In this document: piece after piece, positions 17,033-26,351 of the stretch
Numbering within the stretch: position 1 is the stretch's first letter
Layout of the letters: each line of letters starts with the position of its first letter
Assembly (NCBI GenBank): GCA_016716525.1
Contig: JADJWE010000001.1
Location: forward strand, 868,001 to 932,000
Direction of reading: 5' to 3'
From: Candidatus Flexicrinis affinis
GTDB lineage: Bacteria > Chloroflexota > Anaerolineae > Aggregatilineales > Phototrophicaceae
DNA: 64,000 bases
Position numbers and translations under genes: made by a program
The notes under the pieces: model-generated
Told to the model about the DNA's origin: nothing
Database searches by the model: none
Seen by the model: only the letters and a program-made list of their open reading frames with translations

Positions 17033-17926
17033 ATGGGGTTTGCATCGAAACAGCTTACCGTTGTTGGGCTGGGCCTGATGGGCGCTTCACTGGCGCTGGC
17101 GCTGCGCGGTTTTACCGATCAGATCGTGGGCGTGGATGTCGATCCGGTTGCGCGTGCATACGCGCTGAACAACGGCATCACCGACCGCGTCACGGACGAC
17201 CTGCGCGAAGGTGTGCGCGACTCGGACGTGGTGCTGATGTGCGCACCGGTGCGGATCATCACACGCCTCGTCAGCGGACAAATCGGCTCGTACCTGCGCT
17301 CGAACACCTTGCTGATGGACATTGGGAGCACGAAGCGTGACATCTGCGACGTAATGGGCCGGATTCCGATTGGAATTCAGGCGGTTGGCGGCCATCCGAT
17401 GACCGGCAAGGAAGTCAGCGGCATCGAGAACGCGGATGCGACGCTCTACGTCAACCGGCCTTGGGTGCTGTGTTCGACACGTCGTACCACCCCTGCGGCA
17501 CGCATTCGGGCGCTGGATCTGGTCGAGGCGGTTGGCGCGATTGCGATCGAGATGGACGCCGACCGGCATGACAAAGTCGTCGCGGCAATCAGCCACCTGC
17601 CGTATTTGCTGAGTGTGTCGCTGGTGGCGACCGTGGCCAACGCCGCCGGAAAGACCCCGGAAGTATGGGACCTTGCGGCTGGCGGCTTTCGCGATACGTC
17701 CCGCCTTGCGGGCAGCGATATTCGCATGATGAGTGACATTCTGAGCACCAATCGGCAGGCGGTCGCCACGCTGTTGGCGATGTTCCGCGTGCAGTTGGGC
17801 CTGTTGGAAACGATGTTGATCGCGCAGGACGAGGAACAACTGACGGAAGCTCTGACGCCGCTGCGCGAGACGCGCATGGAATGGTCGGCAACGTACGAGA
17901 AGAGGACGCATGGCACGCGGAGATAA
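17033..17926 (+). CDS. tyrA: Prephenate dehydrogenase
   Basis: Oxidative decarboxylation of prephenate to 4-hydroxyphenylpyruvate with NAD. 297 residues. The Rossmann loop is GLGLMGASLALAL, followed by DIGSTKRDI, GGHPMTGKEVSG and the helical dimerisation domain with ISHLPYLLS. There is no ACT domain, so feedback control, if any, differs from Bacillus TyrA. It overlaps aroA by 17 bases. No prephenate dehydratase (pheA) occurs in the cluster. Confidence 0.94.
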   Translation: MGFASKQLTVVGLGLMGASLALALRGFTDQIVGVDVDPVARAYALNNGITDRVTDDLREGVRDSDVVLMCAPVRIITRLVSGQIGSYLRSNTLLMDIGSTKRDICDVMGRIPIGIQAVGGHPMTGKEVSGIENADATLYVNRPWVLCSTRRTTPAARIRALDLVEAVGAIAIEMDADRHDKVVAAISHLPYLLSVSLVATVANAAGKTPEVWDLAAGGFRDTSRLAGSDIRMMSDILSTNRQAVATLLAMFRVQLGLLETMLIAQDEEQLTEALTPLRETRMEWSATYEKRTHGTRR

Positions 17927-19231
17927 GCAGTGGAACGTGCGACCGTCGCCGGCGTTAGCCGGGACGACGACAGTCCCCGGGGACAAGTCGCTCAGCCATC
18001 GGGCCGTGCTGTTCGGCGCATTGGCCGACGGGACAAGCAGCGTGCGCGGGTGGCTTGCCGCTGGGGACACCGAGGCGTCGCTATCAACGATTCAGGCATT
18101 GGGTGTGCGCGTGGAGCGTCACGACCTCAACACGCTGACGATTTACGGCGGGGCGCTGCAGCCACCTGCCGGGCCGCTCAACCTCGTCAACGCCGGCACC
18201 GGGATTCGCCTGTTGGCCGGCATCATGGCGGGTCAGCCGTTCGCCAGCGTGCTCGACGGCAGCGAACAGCTTCGCCGCAGGCCGATGAAGCGCATCATCG
18301 AGCCGCTTAGCCGCATGGGTGCGCGGATCACGTCCAACGACGGGCGCGCGCCGCTGCGCATTGAGCCCGCGTCCCTGCACGGCATCCATTACGACATGCC
18401 GATGGCGTCAGCGCAGGTCAAGAGCGCGGTGCTTCTCGCCGGGCTGTTTGCCGAGGGCGACACCGTGCTGACTCAGCCGGGGCCGGCCCGCGACCACACC
18501 GAGCGCATGTTGACGGCGATGGGGGCTGATCTGACGGTCGATGGCATGACGTCGCGCATCCGGCGCGGCGGGGCGCTTCGCCCGTTCGACATGACCGTGC
18601 CGGGCGATGCGTCCAGCGCCGCTTTCCCGATCGTTGCGGCGGCAGTTGTGCCTGACAGCGATATCACCCTGACGGGCGTCAACCTGAACGACACGCGCAC
18701 CGGGATCATCGACGTGCTGCGGGACATGGGCGCGGACATCACGGTGACAGAAACCGGACTCGAAGCGGGCGAACCGGTTGGCACGATCCGCGTGCGCCAC
18801 GCGCCCCTGCGCGCAGTCGACGTGGGCGGCGAAGTTGTGGTGCGGATGATCGACGAATTCCCCGTGTTCATGGTCGCCGCATTGTGCGCCGAAGGCACGA
18901 CCACCGTCCGAGATGCGCAGGAACTGCGCGTCAAAGAGACCGACCGGATCGCCGTGATGGCGGGGAGCTTCGCAAATTCGGCGCAGAGATCACGGAAACC
19001 GAGGACGGATTCTCAATTGCAGGGCCGCAGACGTTGCAGGGCGCGACGGTCGACTCGCACGACGACCACCGGATTGCCATGAGTTGCGCAGTTGCTGCGC
19101 TAGTCGCCAGCGGCGAGACGGTCGTGCTGGATGCCGGGTGCGCCGCCGATTCGTTCCCCGGCTTTGCCACGATCATGGCCGCGCTGGGTGCTCCGATTGT
19201 CGAGTTGGCTGGAGGTGGGCATGCCGACTAA
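17910..19231 (+). CDS. aroA: EPSP synthase, interrupted by a one-base frameshift
   Basis: 5-enolpyruvylshikimate-3-phosphate synthase. The frame from ATG 17910 carries PGDKSLSHRA, NAGTGIRLLAG, and RVKETDRI, then goes off at the G run 18962-18965. The remaining product (GELRKFGAEITE, DSHDDHRIAMS, DSFPGF) continues in another frame to TAA 19231. Adding one G to the run gives a normal 440-residue enzyme with every motif intact. As read, the first frame ends at 19082 with a scrambled tail. A sequencing or assembly error in the homopolymer is the likeliest cause, since this is the only aroA here and the rest is undamaged. The stop overlaps aroE. Confidence 0.9.
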
Positions 19232-20087
19232 GGTCGGAATCATCGGCTGGCCGCTGACAACAACGCTCAGCCCCGCCATGCACAACGCAGCGTTCAGGGC
19301 GCTGGGCATGGACTGGGAGTACGACGCGATGGCGATCCCGCCTGACATCGTGCGCGAAGGCATTCTCGAGCCACAGCGGCACGGATATGTGGGGCTGAAC
19401 GTGACGATCCCGCACAAAGAAGAGGCGATGAAGTACGTGACGCCTGACGATGTCGCGCGTGCCGTCGGGGCGGTCAACACGATCGACCTGCGCGACATGA
19501 CCGCGACCAATACCGATCTACTGGGGTTTCTGATGGACCTTGCGGCGCATGGCATTGACGTCTCAGGCAAGCGGGTTACCGTGCTTGGGGCGGGCGGCGC
19601 CGCGCGATCGGCGGTGGTTGGACTGTGCGGCGCGGGCGCAGACGTGCGCGTGGCGAGCCGCAGCCTCGACAAAGCACGTATGATGGTCGCCAACCTTGCC
19701 TTGAGCAATATCCGGCTTTCGGCGCGAGCGGTCGACATCGCCGATCTTGCGGCCGAGCCGACAGATGTGATCGTCAACTGCACGCCGGCTGGGATGCTGC
19801 CGGAGGTCGACGCGACGCCGTGGCCGGACCCGGTGCCATTTCCAGAGCAGGTGATTGTCTACGATATGATCTATAAGCCGGCCCGCACGCGTTTGATGCA
19901 GCAAGCCGAAGCGCACGGCGGCCGTGGCGTCGGCGGGCTGGGCATGCTGGTCCATCAAGGCGCGGCGGCCTTTGAACGTTGGACGGGAGTCACCGCGCCG
20001 GTCGACGTCATGTTCGAGGCGGTGCGGGCGCAGTTGGGATTGAATGACGTGAATCGTTCCGGGAATGACGAGGGCGCGCGCCGATGA
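19221..20087 (+). CDS. aroE: Shikimate dehydrogenase
   Basis: NADPH-dependent reduction of 3-dehydroshikimate. 288 residues from ATG 19221, with GGAGG at 19211-19215; the frame is open further upstream but that part overlaps aroA. GWPLTTTLSPAMHN holds the shikimate-binding Ser residues, NVTIPHKEEAM the catalytic Lys, and VLGAGGAARSAV the NADP loop, with NCTPAGM and GLGMLVHQGA near the end. The first motif has TTTLSP where ISHSLSP is usual, a mild variation. Confidence 0.95.
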   Translation: MPTKVGIIGWPLTTTLSPAMHNAAFRALGMDWEYDAMAIPPDIVREGILEPQRHGYVGLNVTIPHKEEAMKYVTPDDVARAVGAVNTIDLRDMTATNTDLLGFLMDLAAHGIDVSGKRVTVLGAGGAARSAVVGLCGAGADVRVASRSLDKARMMVANLALSNIRLSARAVDIADLAAEPTDVIVNCTPAGMLPEVDATPWPDPVPFPEQVIVYDMIYKPARTRLMQQAEAHGGRGVGGLGMLVHQGAAAFERWTGVTAPVDVMFEAVRAQLGLNDVNRSGNDEGARR

Positions 20088-21262
20088 GCGTACTCCGCTT
20101 TTTGACCGCTGGCGAAAGCCACGGCCCGATGCTGACCGCTATCCTTGACGGGATGCCGGCCGGCATCCCGTTGACCAGCGACGATATCGACGTGCAGCTT
20201 GCGCGACGGCAGCAGGGTTACGGCAGCGGCGGCCGTATGCAGATCGAGAAGGATCACGCGCGCATCACGGCAGGGGTGATGGCTGGACTCACAACCGGTG
20301 CGCCGATCGGCCTGTTGGTCGAAAACCGCGACTTCAAGAACTGGAAAGAAAAAGACATCGAGCCGATGACCATCCCGCGCCCCGGCCATGCAGACCTCAC
20401 CGGCGCGGTCAAGTACGGCTACCGCGACCTGCGCCTTGCGTTGGAGCGTGCGAGCGCGCGAGAGACGACCATGCGCGTTGCCGTCGGCGCGATCTGCCGT
20501 AAATTGCTCGCGGAGTTTGGGATTGTGGTCGGCGGCTACGTGACGCAGATCGGCGGCGTTCGCGCCGAGCTTCCGGGCAATCTGACCTATGCCGAACGGT
20601 TCCGTTTGGCTGAGGAGTCGGATGTGCGGTGCCCGGTGGATGACGTCTCGGAGCAGATGCGCGAGGCGATCCGGCAGGCGAAGATCGACAAGGATACGCT
20701 GGGCGGGGTGATGGAACTCGTCGCGCTCAACGTCCCGCCGGGGCTGGGGGCGCACGTACAGCACGACCGAAAGCTGGACGGCCGCATCGTCGGCGCGATG
20801 ACCAGTATTCACGCCATGAAAGGCGCCGAGATCGGCGACGCGTTCGCGCAGGCCGGGATGCCAGGGACGCGTGCGCATGATGCGATCGATTCGGTGGACG
20901 GCCAGCTCATACGGCGCACAAACCGCGCTGGAGGACTGGAAGGCGGCATCACCACTGGCGAACCGATCGTTGTGCGGGTCGCGATGAAGCCAATCGCGAC
21001 GGTGCTTGCCGGTTTCGACTCGGTCGATCTGACGACCGGCGAGCCGACGCCGACGAAATACGAGCGCAGCGATTTCTGCGCGCTGCCGCGTGCCGTGCCG
21101 ATCGGCGAGGCGATGCTCTCGATCGTGCTGGCGGACGCACTGCTCGAAAAGCTCGGCGGCGACAGCATCGAAGAGATGCGCCCGCGCTTTGACAGCCTGC
21201 GGCGCAGCCATATCGAGGATCTGCCGATGGACGCGAGACCGTGGCGCTTCGGGTATGAGTAA
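20084..21262 (+). CDS. aroC: Chorismate synthase
   Basis: Makes chorismate from EPSP using reduced flavin. 392 residues. GESHGPMLTAILDGMPAG is the N-terminal signature, with RRQQGYGSGGRM, the RASARETT segment, and the late GGxE-type GGLEGGITTGEP. ATGA overlap with aroE and an eight-base overlap with aroK. Length is normal for the monofunctional bacterial enzyme. Confidence 0.97.
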   Translation: MSVLRFLTAGESHGPMLTAILDGMPAGIPLTSDDIDVQLARRQQGYGSGGRMQIEKDHARITAGVMAGLTTGAPIGLLVENRDFKNWKEKDIEPMTIPRPGHADLTGAVKYGYRDLRLALERASARETTMRVAVGAICRKLLAEFGIVVGGYVTQIGGVRAELPGNLTYAERFRLAEESDVRCPVDDVSEQMREAIRQAKIDKDTLGGVMELVALNVPPGLGAHVQHDRKLDGRIVGAMTSIHAMKGAEIGDAFAQAGMPGTRAHDAIDSVDGQLIRRTNRAGGLEGGITTGEPIVVRVAMKPIATVLAGFDSVDLTTGEPTPTKYERSDFCALPRAVPIGEAMLSIVLADALLEKLGGDSIEEMRPRFDSLRRSHIEDLPMDARPWRFGYE

Positions 21263-21752
21263 GCCGGCGAATATCGTGTTGACCGGATTCATGGGTACCG
21301 GCAAGTCGACAGTCGGGAAACTCGTTGCTGACGAACTGCGCATGTCGTTCGTCGACACCGACACGTTGATTCAGTCGCGTGCCGGACGCGCCATTCCGGC
21401 CATCTTCGCCGAGGACGGCGAGGCCGTGTTTCGCGCGATGGAGCGCGACGTTTGTGTCGAACTCGCCGCCCAGCATGGGCTTGTGGTCGCAACCGGTGGC
21501 GGCATGCTGGTCGATCCGCGCAACCGGGCGGCATTTGCAGCTACAGCGCTGATCGTGTGTTTGTGGGCATCGCCAGGCACTATCGCGGCGCGACTTGCTG
21601 GGAACAGCGGGCGGCCGTTGGCTGCTTCATGGCGTGCGCTCCTCGAACAGCGGACGCCGATCTATCGACAGCTTCCGCACCACCTCGACACGACAGGACG
21701 TGCGCCTGAAGACACCGCACAGGAGGTCATCGCGCTGTGGCAGTCATCCTGA
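21255..21752 (+). CDS. aroK: Shikimate kinase
   Basis: Phosphorylates shikimate with ATP. 165 residues from ATG 21255; the upstream part of the open frame is aroC in another frame. Walker A is GFMGTGKSTVGK, the shikimate-binding acid and Arg are in FVDTDTLIQSRAG and FRAMERDV, and ATGGGMLVD matches the GGG loop. The LID segment NSGRPL is present. Confidence 0.95.
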   Translation: MSKPANIVLTGFMGTGKSTVGKLVADELRMSFVDTDTLIQSRAGRAIPAIFAEDGEAVFRAMERDVCVELAAQHGLVVATGGGMLVDPRNRAAFAATALIVCLWASPGTIAARLAGNSGRPLAASWRALLEQRTPIYRQLPHHLDTTGRAPEDTAQEVIALWQSS

Positions 21753-22771
21753 CCGTCCGGTCGCCGGACGGCGACTATCAGATCGTGATAGAGCGCGGAG
21801 TCGCGCGACGCGTCGCTGAGTTCAGTGCGCATCCGCGTGTGGCCGTCACGACCAACACCACCATCGCTCCGCTTCATGCGCAGACCGTCCTTGATGCGCT
21901 GCCGACTGCGCGTCTCGTCACGATGCCTGACGGCGAGCAGTACAAGACGCTGGCGACCGTCGAGGCGCTCTACCACGGCTACGTACAGGCAGGGTTGGAT
22001 CGGCACGGCGCGGTCCTCGCACTCGGCGGGGGCGTTGTTGGAGACACGGCAGGGTTCGGGGCCGCGACCTACTACCGCGGCGTCGACCTGATCCAGATGC
22101 CCACGTCGCTGCTGGCGATGGTCGACAGCAGCGTTGGCGGCAAGGTTGGAGTCGATTTGCCCGAAGGCAAGAACCTCGTCGGCGCGTTCAAACAGCCAAC
22201 CGTGGTGCTGATCGATACCGACTTCCTCGCGACGCTGCCGGAGGTCGAGTGGCGATGCGGCATGGCGGAAGTCGTCAAGGCCGGCTTGATCGGCGATCCG
22301 GCGATCCTCGATCCGTCGTTGTGGACATCGACACGCGCCGAGGACCTGATCCGACGTGCCGTGCAGGTCAAAATCGACATTGTCGAGGCCGATCCGTTCG
22401 AGAAGGGCGTACGCGCATATCTCAACCTCGGCCACACGTTTGCGCACGCGCTCGAGACGGTGACGCACTACGGCTGGCGCCACGGCGAGGCGGTCGGGCT
22501 CGGGCTGGTCGCCGCTGCGCACCTGTCCGCAGGACTCGGGATGTGTGACACGAGTCTGCCTGAACAGGTCGAGGCGTGGGTGCGTCAAGTCGGGCTGCCG
22601 ACGCGACTGGGCGATGTCTCCGCTGATACGCTGTGGGATGCGATGGCGACCGACAAGAAATGGCGCGCAGGCCGTTCGCGCTTCGTGCTCATGCATGGCC
22701 CGCAGCATGTTACAGTAGTCGAGGACGTGCCGCGAAGCGCTGTCCTTGAGGCATTGGACAAAGTGAGCTGA
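21737..22771 (+). CDS. aroB: 3-dehydroquinate synthase
   Basis: Cyclises DAHP to 3-dehydroquinate using NAD and a metal ion. 344 residues from GTG 21737. LALGGGVVGDTAGF is the NAD loop, and MPTSLLAMVDSSVGGKVGVD and EGKNLVGAFKQP are the substrate and Lys motifs. GHTFAHALE and HGEAVGLG supply metal-binding His residues. It overlaps aroK by 16 bases. Confidence 0.97.
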   Translation: MAVILTVRSPDGDYQIVIERGVARRVAEFSAHPRVAVTTNTTIAPLHAQTVLDALPTARLVTMPDGEQYKTLATVEALYHGYVQAGLDRHGAVLALGGGVVGDTAGFGAATYYRGVDLIQMPTSLLAMVDSSVGGKVGVDLPEGKNLVGAFKQPTVVLIDTDFLATLPEVEWRCGMAEVVKAGLIGDPAILDPSLWTSTRAEDLIRRAVQVKIDIVEADPFEKGVRAYLNLGHTFAHALETVTHYGWRHGEAVGLGLVAAAHLSAGLGMCDTSLPEQVEAWVRQVGLPTRLGDVSADTLWDAMATDKKWRAGRSRFVLMHGPQHVTVVEDVPRSAVLEALDKVS

Positions 22772-22775
22772 TGCG

Positions 22776-23240
22776 ATGAGCCGCAAGATCCTGGTCCTTC
22801 ACGGCCCCAATTTGAACCTGCTCGGTGTGCGCGAACCGTCGGTCTACGGCACGACGACCCTTGCCGACATCGATCGTGTATGCGGGGAGGTGGCAGCGCG
22901 TTACGGCGTGTCCGTCGAGTCGAAACAGTCGAACCACGAAGGCGCACTGGTCGATGCGTTGCACGTTGCGCGGACGTGGGCCGCCGGCGTCATCATTAAC
23001 GCGGGCGCGTATACGCACACCTCCATAGCCCTGCGCGACGCCATCAGCGCGGTACAGCTCCCTACGGTTGAGGTGCATCTTTCGAACGTCCACGCGCGCG
23101 AGGCGTTCCGACATCAGTCGATGATCGCGCCGGTGTGCGTCGGGCAGATTGCCGGCTTTGGATGGCGCAGTTATCCCTTAGGTGTACAGGCGCTGCTGGA
23201 GTATCTCGAGATTCCGCTGCTGGCGGTGACTGACAGATGA
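22776..23240 (+). CDS. aroQ: 3-dehydroquinate dehydratase, type II
   Basis: Dehydrates 3-dehydroquinate to 3-dehydroshikimate. 154 residues, dodecameric type II family. HGPNLNLLGVREPSVYG holds the catalytic Tyr near residue 25, NAGAYTHTSIALRDA the substrate loop, and VEVHLSNVHARE the catalytic His. Last gene of the aro operon; four bases after aroB. No hairpin terminator follows it. Confidence 0.97.
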   Translation: MSRKILVLHGPNLNLLGVREPSVYGTTTLADIDRVCGEVAARYGVSVESKQSNHEGALVDALHVARTWAAGVIINAGAYTHTSIALRDAISAVQLPTVEVHLSNVHAREAFRHQSMIAPVCVGQIAGFGWRSYPLGVQALLEYLEIPLLAVTDR

Positions 23241-23362
23241 GTGTTCTTTGGTGATAATTGACAATGCGTTGGCGGGTCTGGTCGGACAAGTGGACCGTTG
23301 GCGCAGTGATATTGCACAGCTAATCTCGTTACGATAATCGAGCCAGTCAGGGCATATTGGTG

Positions 23363-24679
23363 ATGTTTGACAAGTCCACGATCCTCAGCACCGTCGAAAG
23401 CCAAAGTGTCGATTTCATCGACTTGTGGTTTACCGACATTACCGGTGAAGTAAAGAGCGTGACCGTGCCGGCGTCGCGCTTGCCGCGTGTCCTGGATCAG
23501 GGCGCGCACTTCGACGGTTCGGCGTTGGACGGCTTTGCGCGTGTAGCCGAGAGCGACATGCTGCTGGTGCCCGACCTGCGCACGTTTCGGGTGTTGCCGT
23601 GGAGCAGCGGCGGGACGACGGTCGCGCGGCTGATCTGCAGCGTACACACCTTGAGCGGCGACCCGTTCGTCGGCGACCCGCGCACGGTACTGCAGTCTGT
23701 GACAGCGGAAGCGCGCGACATGGGCTTCACGTTCGAGACAGGGATGGAGCTCGAGTTCTACCTGTTTAAGACGGACGGCGAAGGCCGCCCGCTGCTGGCC
23801 GCCACGACCGATGAGGCCAGTTATTTTGATATGTCGGGCGAGGCGTCACAGGCGATCCGCCGCGCGATGATCCGCGTGCTTGCGCAAATGGAAATCGGCG
23901 TGACGTCCGCTCACAGCGAAATTGGCAGCGGGCAGCACGAGATCGACCTGATGCACGACGAGGCGCTCGTCTCGGCCGACAATCTACTAACGGCGCGGGT
24001 CGTGTTGAAGCATGTCGCCGCGGAACACGGTCTCCACTGCACGTTTATGCCCCGTCCGCGCGGAGACATGCCCGGGTCTGGCATGCACACGCATCAGAGT
24101 CTGCACGCCGTGGATGGCGGCGCCAACGCGTTCGCAGACCCGGGCGACCAATACGGGTTGTCGTCCATTGCAAAGCAGTTCCTTGCCGGTCAGCTGCTGC
24201 ATGCCAAGGCGATGTGCGCGGTGCTGGCGCCGCTCGTCAACAGTTACAAACGGTTGGGCACGAGCATTGAGGCGCCGGTGCACATCACTTGGGCACACAT
24301 CAACCGCGGCGCACTGATCCGTGTCCCGGCGACCAGCGCCCGCCTCGAACTGCGCTGCCCCGATCCGAGCGCGAACCCATATCTGGCATCGGCTGTGATG
24401 CTTGCCAGCGGCCTTGACGGTCTCCGTCAGCACGCCGTCCTTCCCGCCCCCCTTGAAGAATCGATGGTCAATGTCGCGGCCAAACGCCGTCAGATGCCGA
24501 ACATCCTGCCGCGCTCGCTCGGTGAAGCGCTCGACGAGTTGGAGCAGGACGACATTGTTCTCGGCGCGCTGGGGCCGTATGTCGGGGATCGCTACCTCGA
24601 AGCCAAGCGGCAGGAGTACCGCGAGTACAAGCGACAGGTAACGCGTTGGGAAGTCGAGCGATATATTACCCGGTATTAG
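23363..24679 (+). CDS. glnA: Glutamine synthetase, type I
   Basis: ATP-dependent amidation of glutamate. 438 residues from ATG 23363; TTG 23357 and GTG 23360 are adjacent in-frame alternatives. Motifs: FTDITGEVKSV, DGSALDGFA, the metal Glu in ETGMELEFYLF, SGMHTHQSL (preceded by MP where most have VN), NSYKRL and RLELRCPDPSANPYL. The length is that of the I-alpha class without the adenylylation insert, so control by feedback or regulators is more likely than by adenylylation. The 122-base upstream gap has no clear nitrogen promoter. Convergent with lysC. Confidence 0.95.
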   Translation: MFDKSTILSTVESQSVDFIDLWFTDITGEVKSVTVPASRLPRVLDQGAHFDGSALDGFARVAESDMLLVPDLRTFRVLPWSSGGTTVARLICSVHTLSGDPFVGDPRTVLQSVTAEARDMGFTFETGMELEFYLFKTDGEGRPLLAATTDEASYFDMSGEASQAIRRAMIRVLAQMEIGVTSAHSEIGSGQHEIDLMHDEALVSADNLLTARVVLKHVAAEHGLHCTFMPRPRGDMPGSGMHTHQSLHAVDGGANAFADPGDQYGLSSIAKQFLAGQLLHAKAMCAVLAPLVNSYKRLGTSIEAPVHITWAHINRGALIRVPATSARLELRCPDPSANPYLASAVMLASGLDGLRQHAVLPAPLEESMVNVAAKRRQMPNILPRSLGEALDELEQDDIVLGALGPYVGDRYLEAKRQEYREYKRQVTRWEVERYITRY

Positions 24680-24777
24680 GCAGCGTCAAGCAACCAGTGG
24701 ATAGTGCTGCGCCGTCCGTCGTACATTCCCATGCGAGTAATGAGGGTTAGCGGTTTCTCATCACTCAGCACGTCACT
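24680..24777. other. Short convergent spacer
   Basis: 98 bases between the glnA and lysC stops. I see no convincing hairpin terminator, small ORF or repeat in it. Confidence 0.4.
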
Positions 24778-26181
24778 CTAGTTACTGATTGCGACCCTGT
24801 GGATTTCGCGCAGAGCTGTGTCGCCTTCGGCTTGACGCACGACCAGCGATAAGCTGCACCCCCCGGCGCCGAACGATGCAGCGAGGATCGGGATGTCACC
24901 CAGCGCTGCGAACAGCTTCGCCGTCAATCGGGGTGCACTGTTGATACCGTCGCCGATGGCGGTCACGATGCTGACCTGTTCGACATGCCAGCGCATGGAT
25001 TGGCCGGTCGCGTTGAGCTCGTGTGAGAGCGAATCTACTAGTGCGCTTACCGCATCCGGGCCGGCGCTGGGCGGAACGACGCATGTGATGAACGTGCGCT
25101 GCGCCGATTGGGTCGCGATCATCACGTCGGATGGTGTGCCGATCTCGCGCTGCATGTGCTGGTCGATCAGCTTTGCAATCTCGCCGTAGGGGCCGGAACG
25201 GTCAATCGCGAGGGACACGCCCGCAATCTGCGTGACGGACTTGATTCGATTGTCGGACGCAGCCTTGGCATGCACCACGGTGCCGGGAAGCTGGGGCTTG
25301 TACACGTTTTTCACACGAAGCGGAATCTGGTTCTGGCGCAGGGGCGCGACCATGCGGGCATGCAGGATGCGGGCACCGAAATACGCGAGCTCCGCCATTT
25401 CGGCATAGCTCAATTCGCGTATCACGCGCGCGTCGTTTACTTCGTGCGGATCGGCAGACATGATGCCATCGACATCCGACCACACCCACACCTCGGTGGC
25501 CTTCGTGCCTACGGCGATGATCGACGCGGTGTAGTCGCTGCCGCCTCGGCCCAACGTCGTCGGCTTGCGGTTGGGCGTCGCGCCGATGAACCCGGTTAGC
25601 ACCGGCAGGATGCCGCGCTCGAGCATCGGGCGTAGGTCGCGGTCAATGCGTTCCTGCGTCAAAGCGAGGTTTGGGGTGGCCGCCCCGAAATTGGCGTCCG
25701 TGATGATGATGTCGGCGGCGTCGATGGCGACCGCGCGCAGGCCATGCTGGCGCAGCAGCACCGCGACGATCAAGGCGGCAAGGCGCTCGCCCATGCTCAC
25801 CGCCGCATCGAGGTTCTCGGCAGAAAGCGCGTCGCGGTTTTTCTGGGTGATGCGCTGAAACGCACTCAGCAAGTCGAACAACAGCTTATCGAGGTCGGCT
25901 TGCAGCGCAGCCAATTCGGCCTTGCCGAGCGCCAACCCCTCAGCAAGCGCGAGATGCCGCGCGCGCAGATTCGCCGCGATTCGACGGTATCCGCGCTCGT
26001 TCCCAAACTGCGCCAGATGCGCCGCATCAATCAGCGCGTCAGTCACGCCGTCCAGCGCGCTGACGATCAACACGACATGATCCCACTGTGCTGCCTCGTG
26101 CAGCACGATTCCGAGCATTTGGGACAGCGCCGTTGTCGTGCCGACGCTTGCCCCACCGAATTTCATGACCAAAGTCGTCAT
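24778..26181 (-). CDS. lysC: Aspartate kinase
   Basis: Phosphorylates aspartate, entering lysine, threonine and methionine synthesis. 467 residues. MKFGGASVG is the kinase signature, with TGFIGATPNRKPTTLGRGGSDYTA and VWSDVDGIMSADP forming the active site. Two C-terminal ACT-like segments (SLAIDRSGPYGE and VSIVTAIGDG) suggest allosteric control by end-product amino acids. No homoserine dehydrogenase fusion. Start ATG 26181; it is divergent from ricT. Confidence 0.93.
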   Translation of the reverse strand: MTTLVMKFGGASVGTTTALSQMLGIVLHEAAQWDHVVLIVSALDGVTDALIDAAHLAQFGNERGYRRIAANLRARHLALAEGLALGKAELAALQADLDKLLFDLLSAFQRITQKNRDALSAENLDAAVSMGERLAALIVAVLLRQHGLRAVAIDAADIIITDANFGAATPNLALTQERIDRDLRPMLERGILPVLTGFIGATPNRKPTTLGRGGSDYTASIIAVGTKATEVWVWSDVDGIMSADPHEVNDARVIRELSYAEMAELAYFGARILHARMVAPLRQNQIPLRVKNVYKPQLPGTVVHAKAASDNRIKSVTQIAGVSLAIDRSGPYGEIAKLIDQHMQREIGTPSDVMIATQSAQRTFITCVVPPSAGPDAVSALVDSLSHELNATGQSMRWHVEQVSIVTAIGDGINSAPRLTAKLFAALGDIPILAASFGAGGCSLSLVVRQAEGDTALREIHRVAISN

Positions 26182-26222
26182 CGAGTTCGCTTTGCCGCGC
26201 CTGGCCGCGTGGCCGCCTCCCG

Positions 26223-26252
26223 TTGTTCCAGGATGGGATTAGACGCTATAAT
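26223..26252 (+). promoter_or_regulatory. Candidate promoter of the ricT gene group
   Basis: TTGTTC (26223-26228), an 18-base spacer and a perfect TATAAT (26247-26252), in the divergent gap and 100 bases before ricT. The leader between it and ATG 26352 shows no obvious structure. Confidence 0.45.
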
Positions 26253-26351
26253 CGCCACTGGCCCACCGGCCATCATCGTGACACAGACCAGCGATGCGGC
26301 ACCGTACACCGCGCCGCGTGTGCGCTGGATTATACGGGTGAGACTTTCTCT

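Noticed and set aside
19955..22786. Minus-strand ORFs of 370-470 residues under aroE, aroC, aroK and aroB
   Set aside because: Same antisense shadow effect; the plus-strand products are clear.
23290..23330. Sigma-54-type promoter before glnA
   Set aside because: GG and GC elements are 12 bases apart instead of 10, so the required spacing fails.
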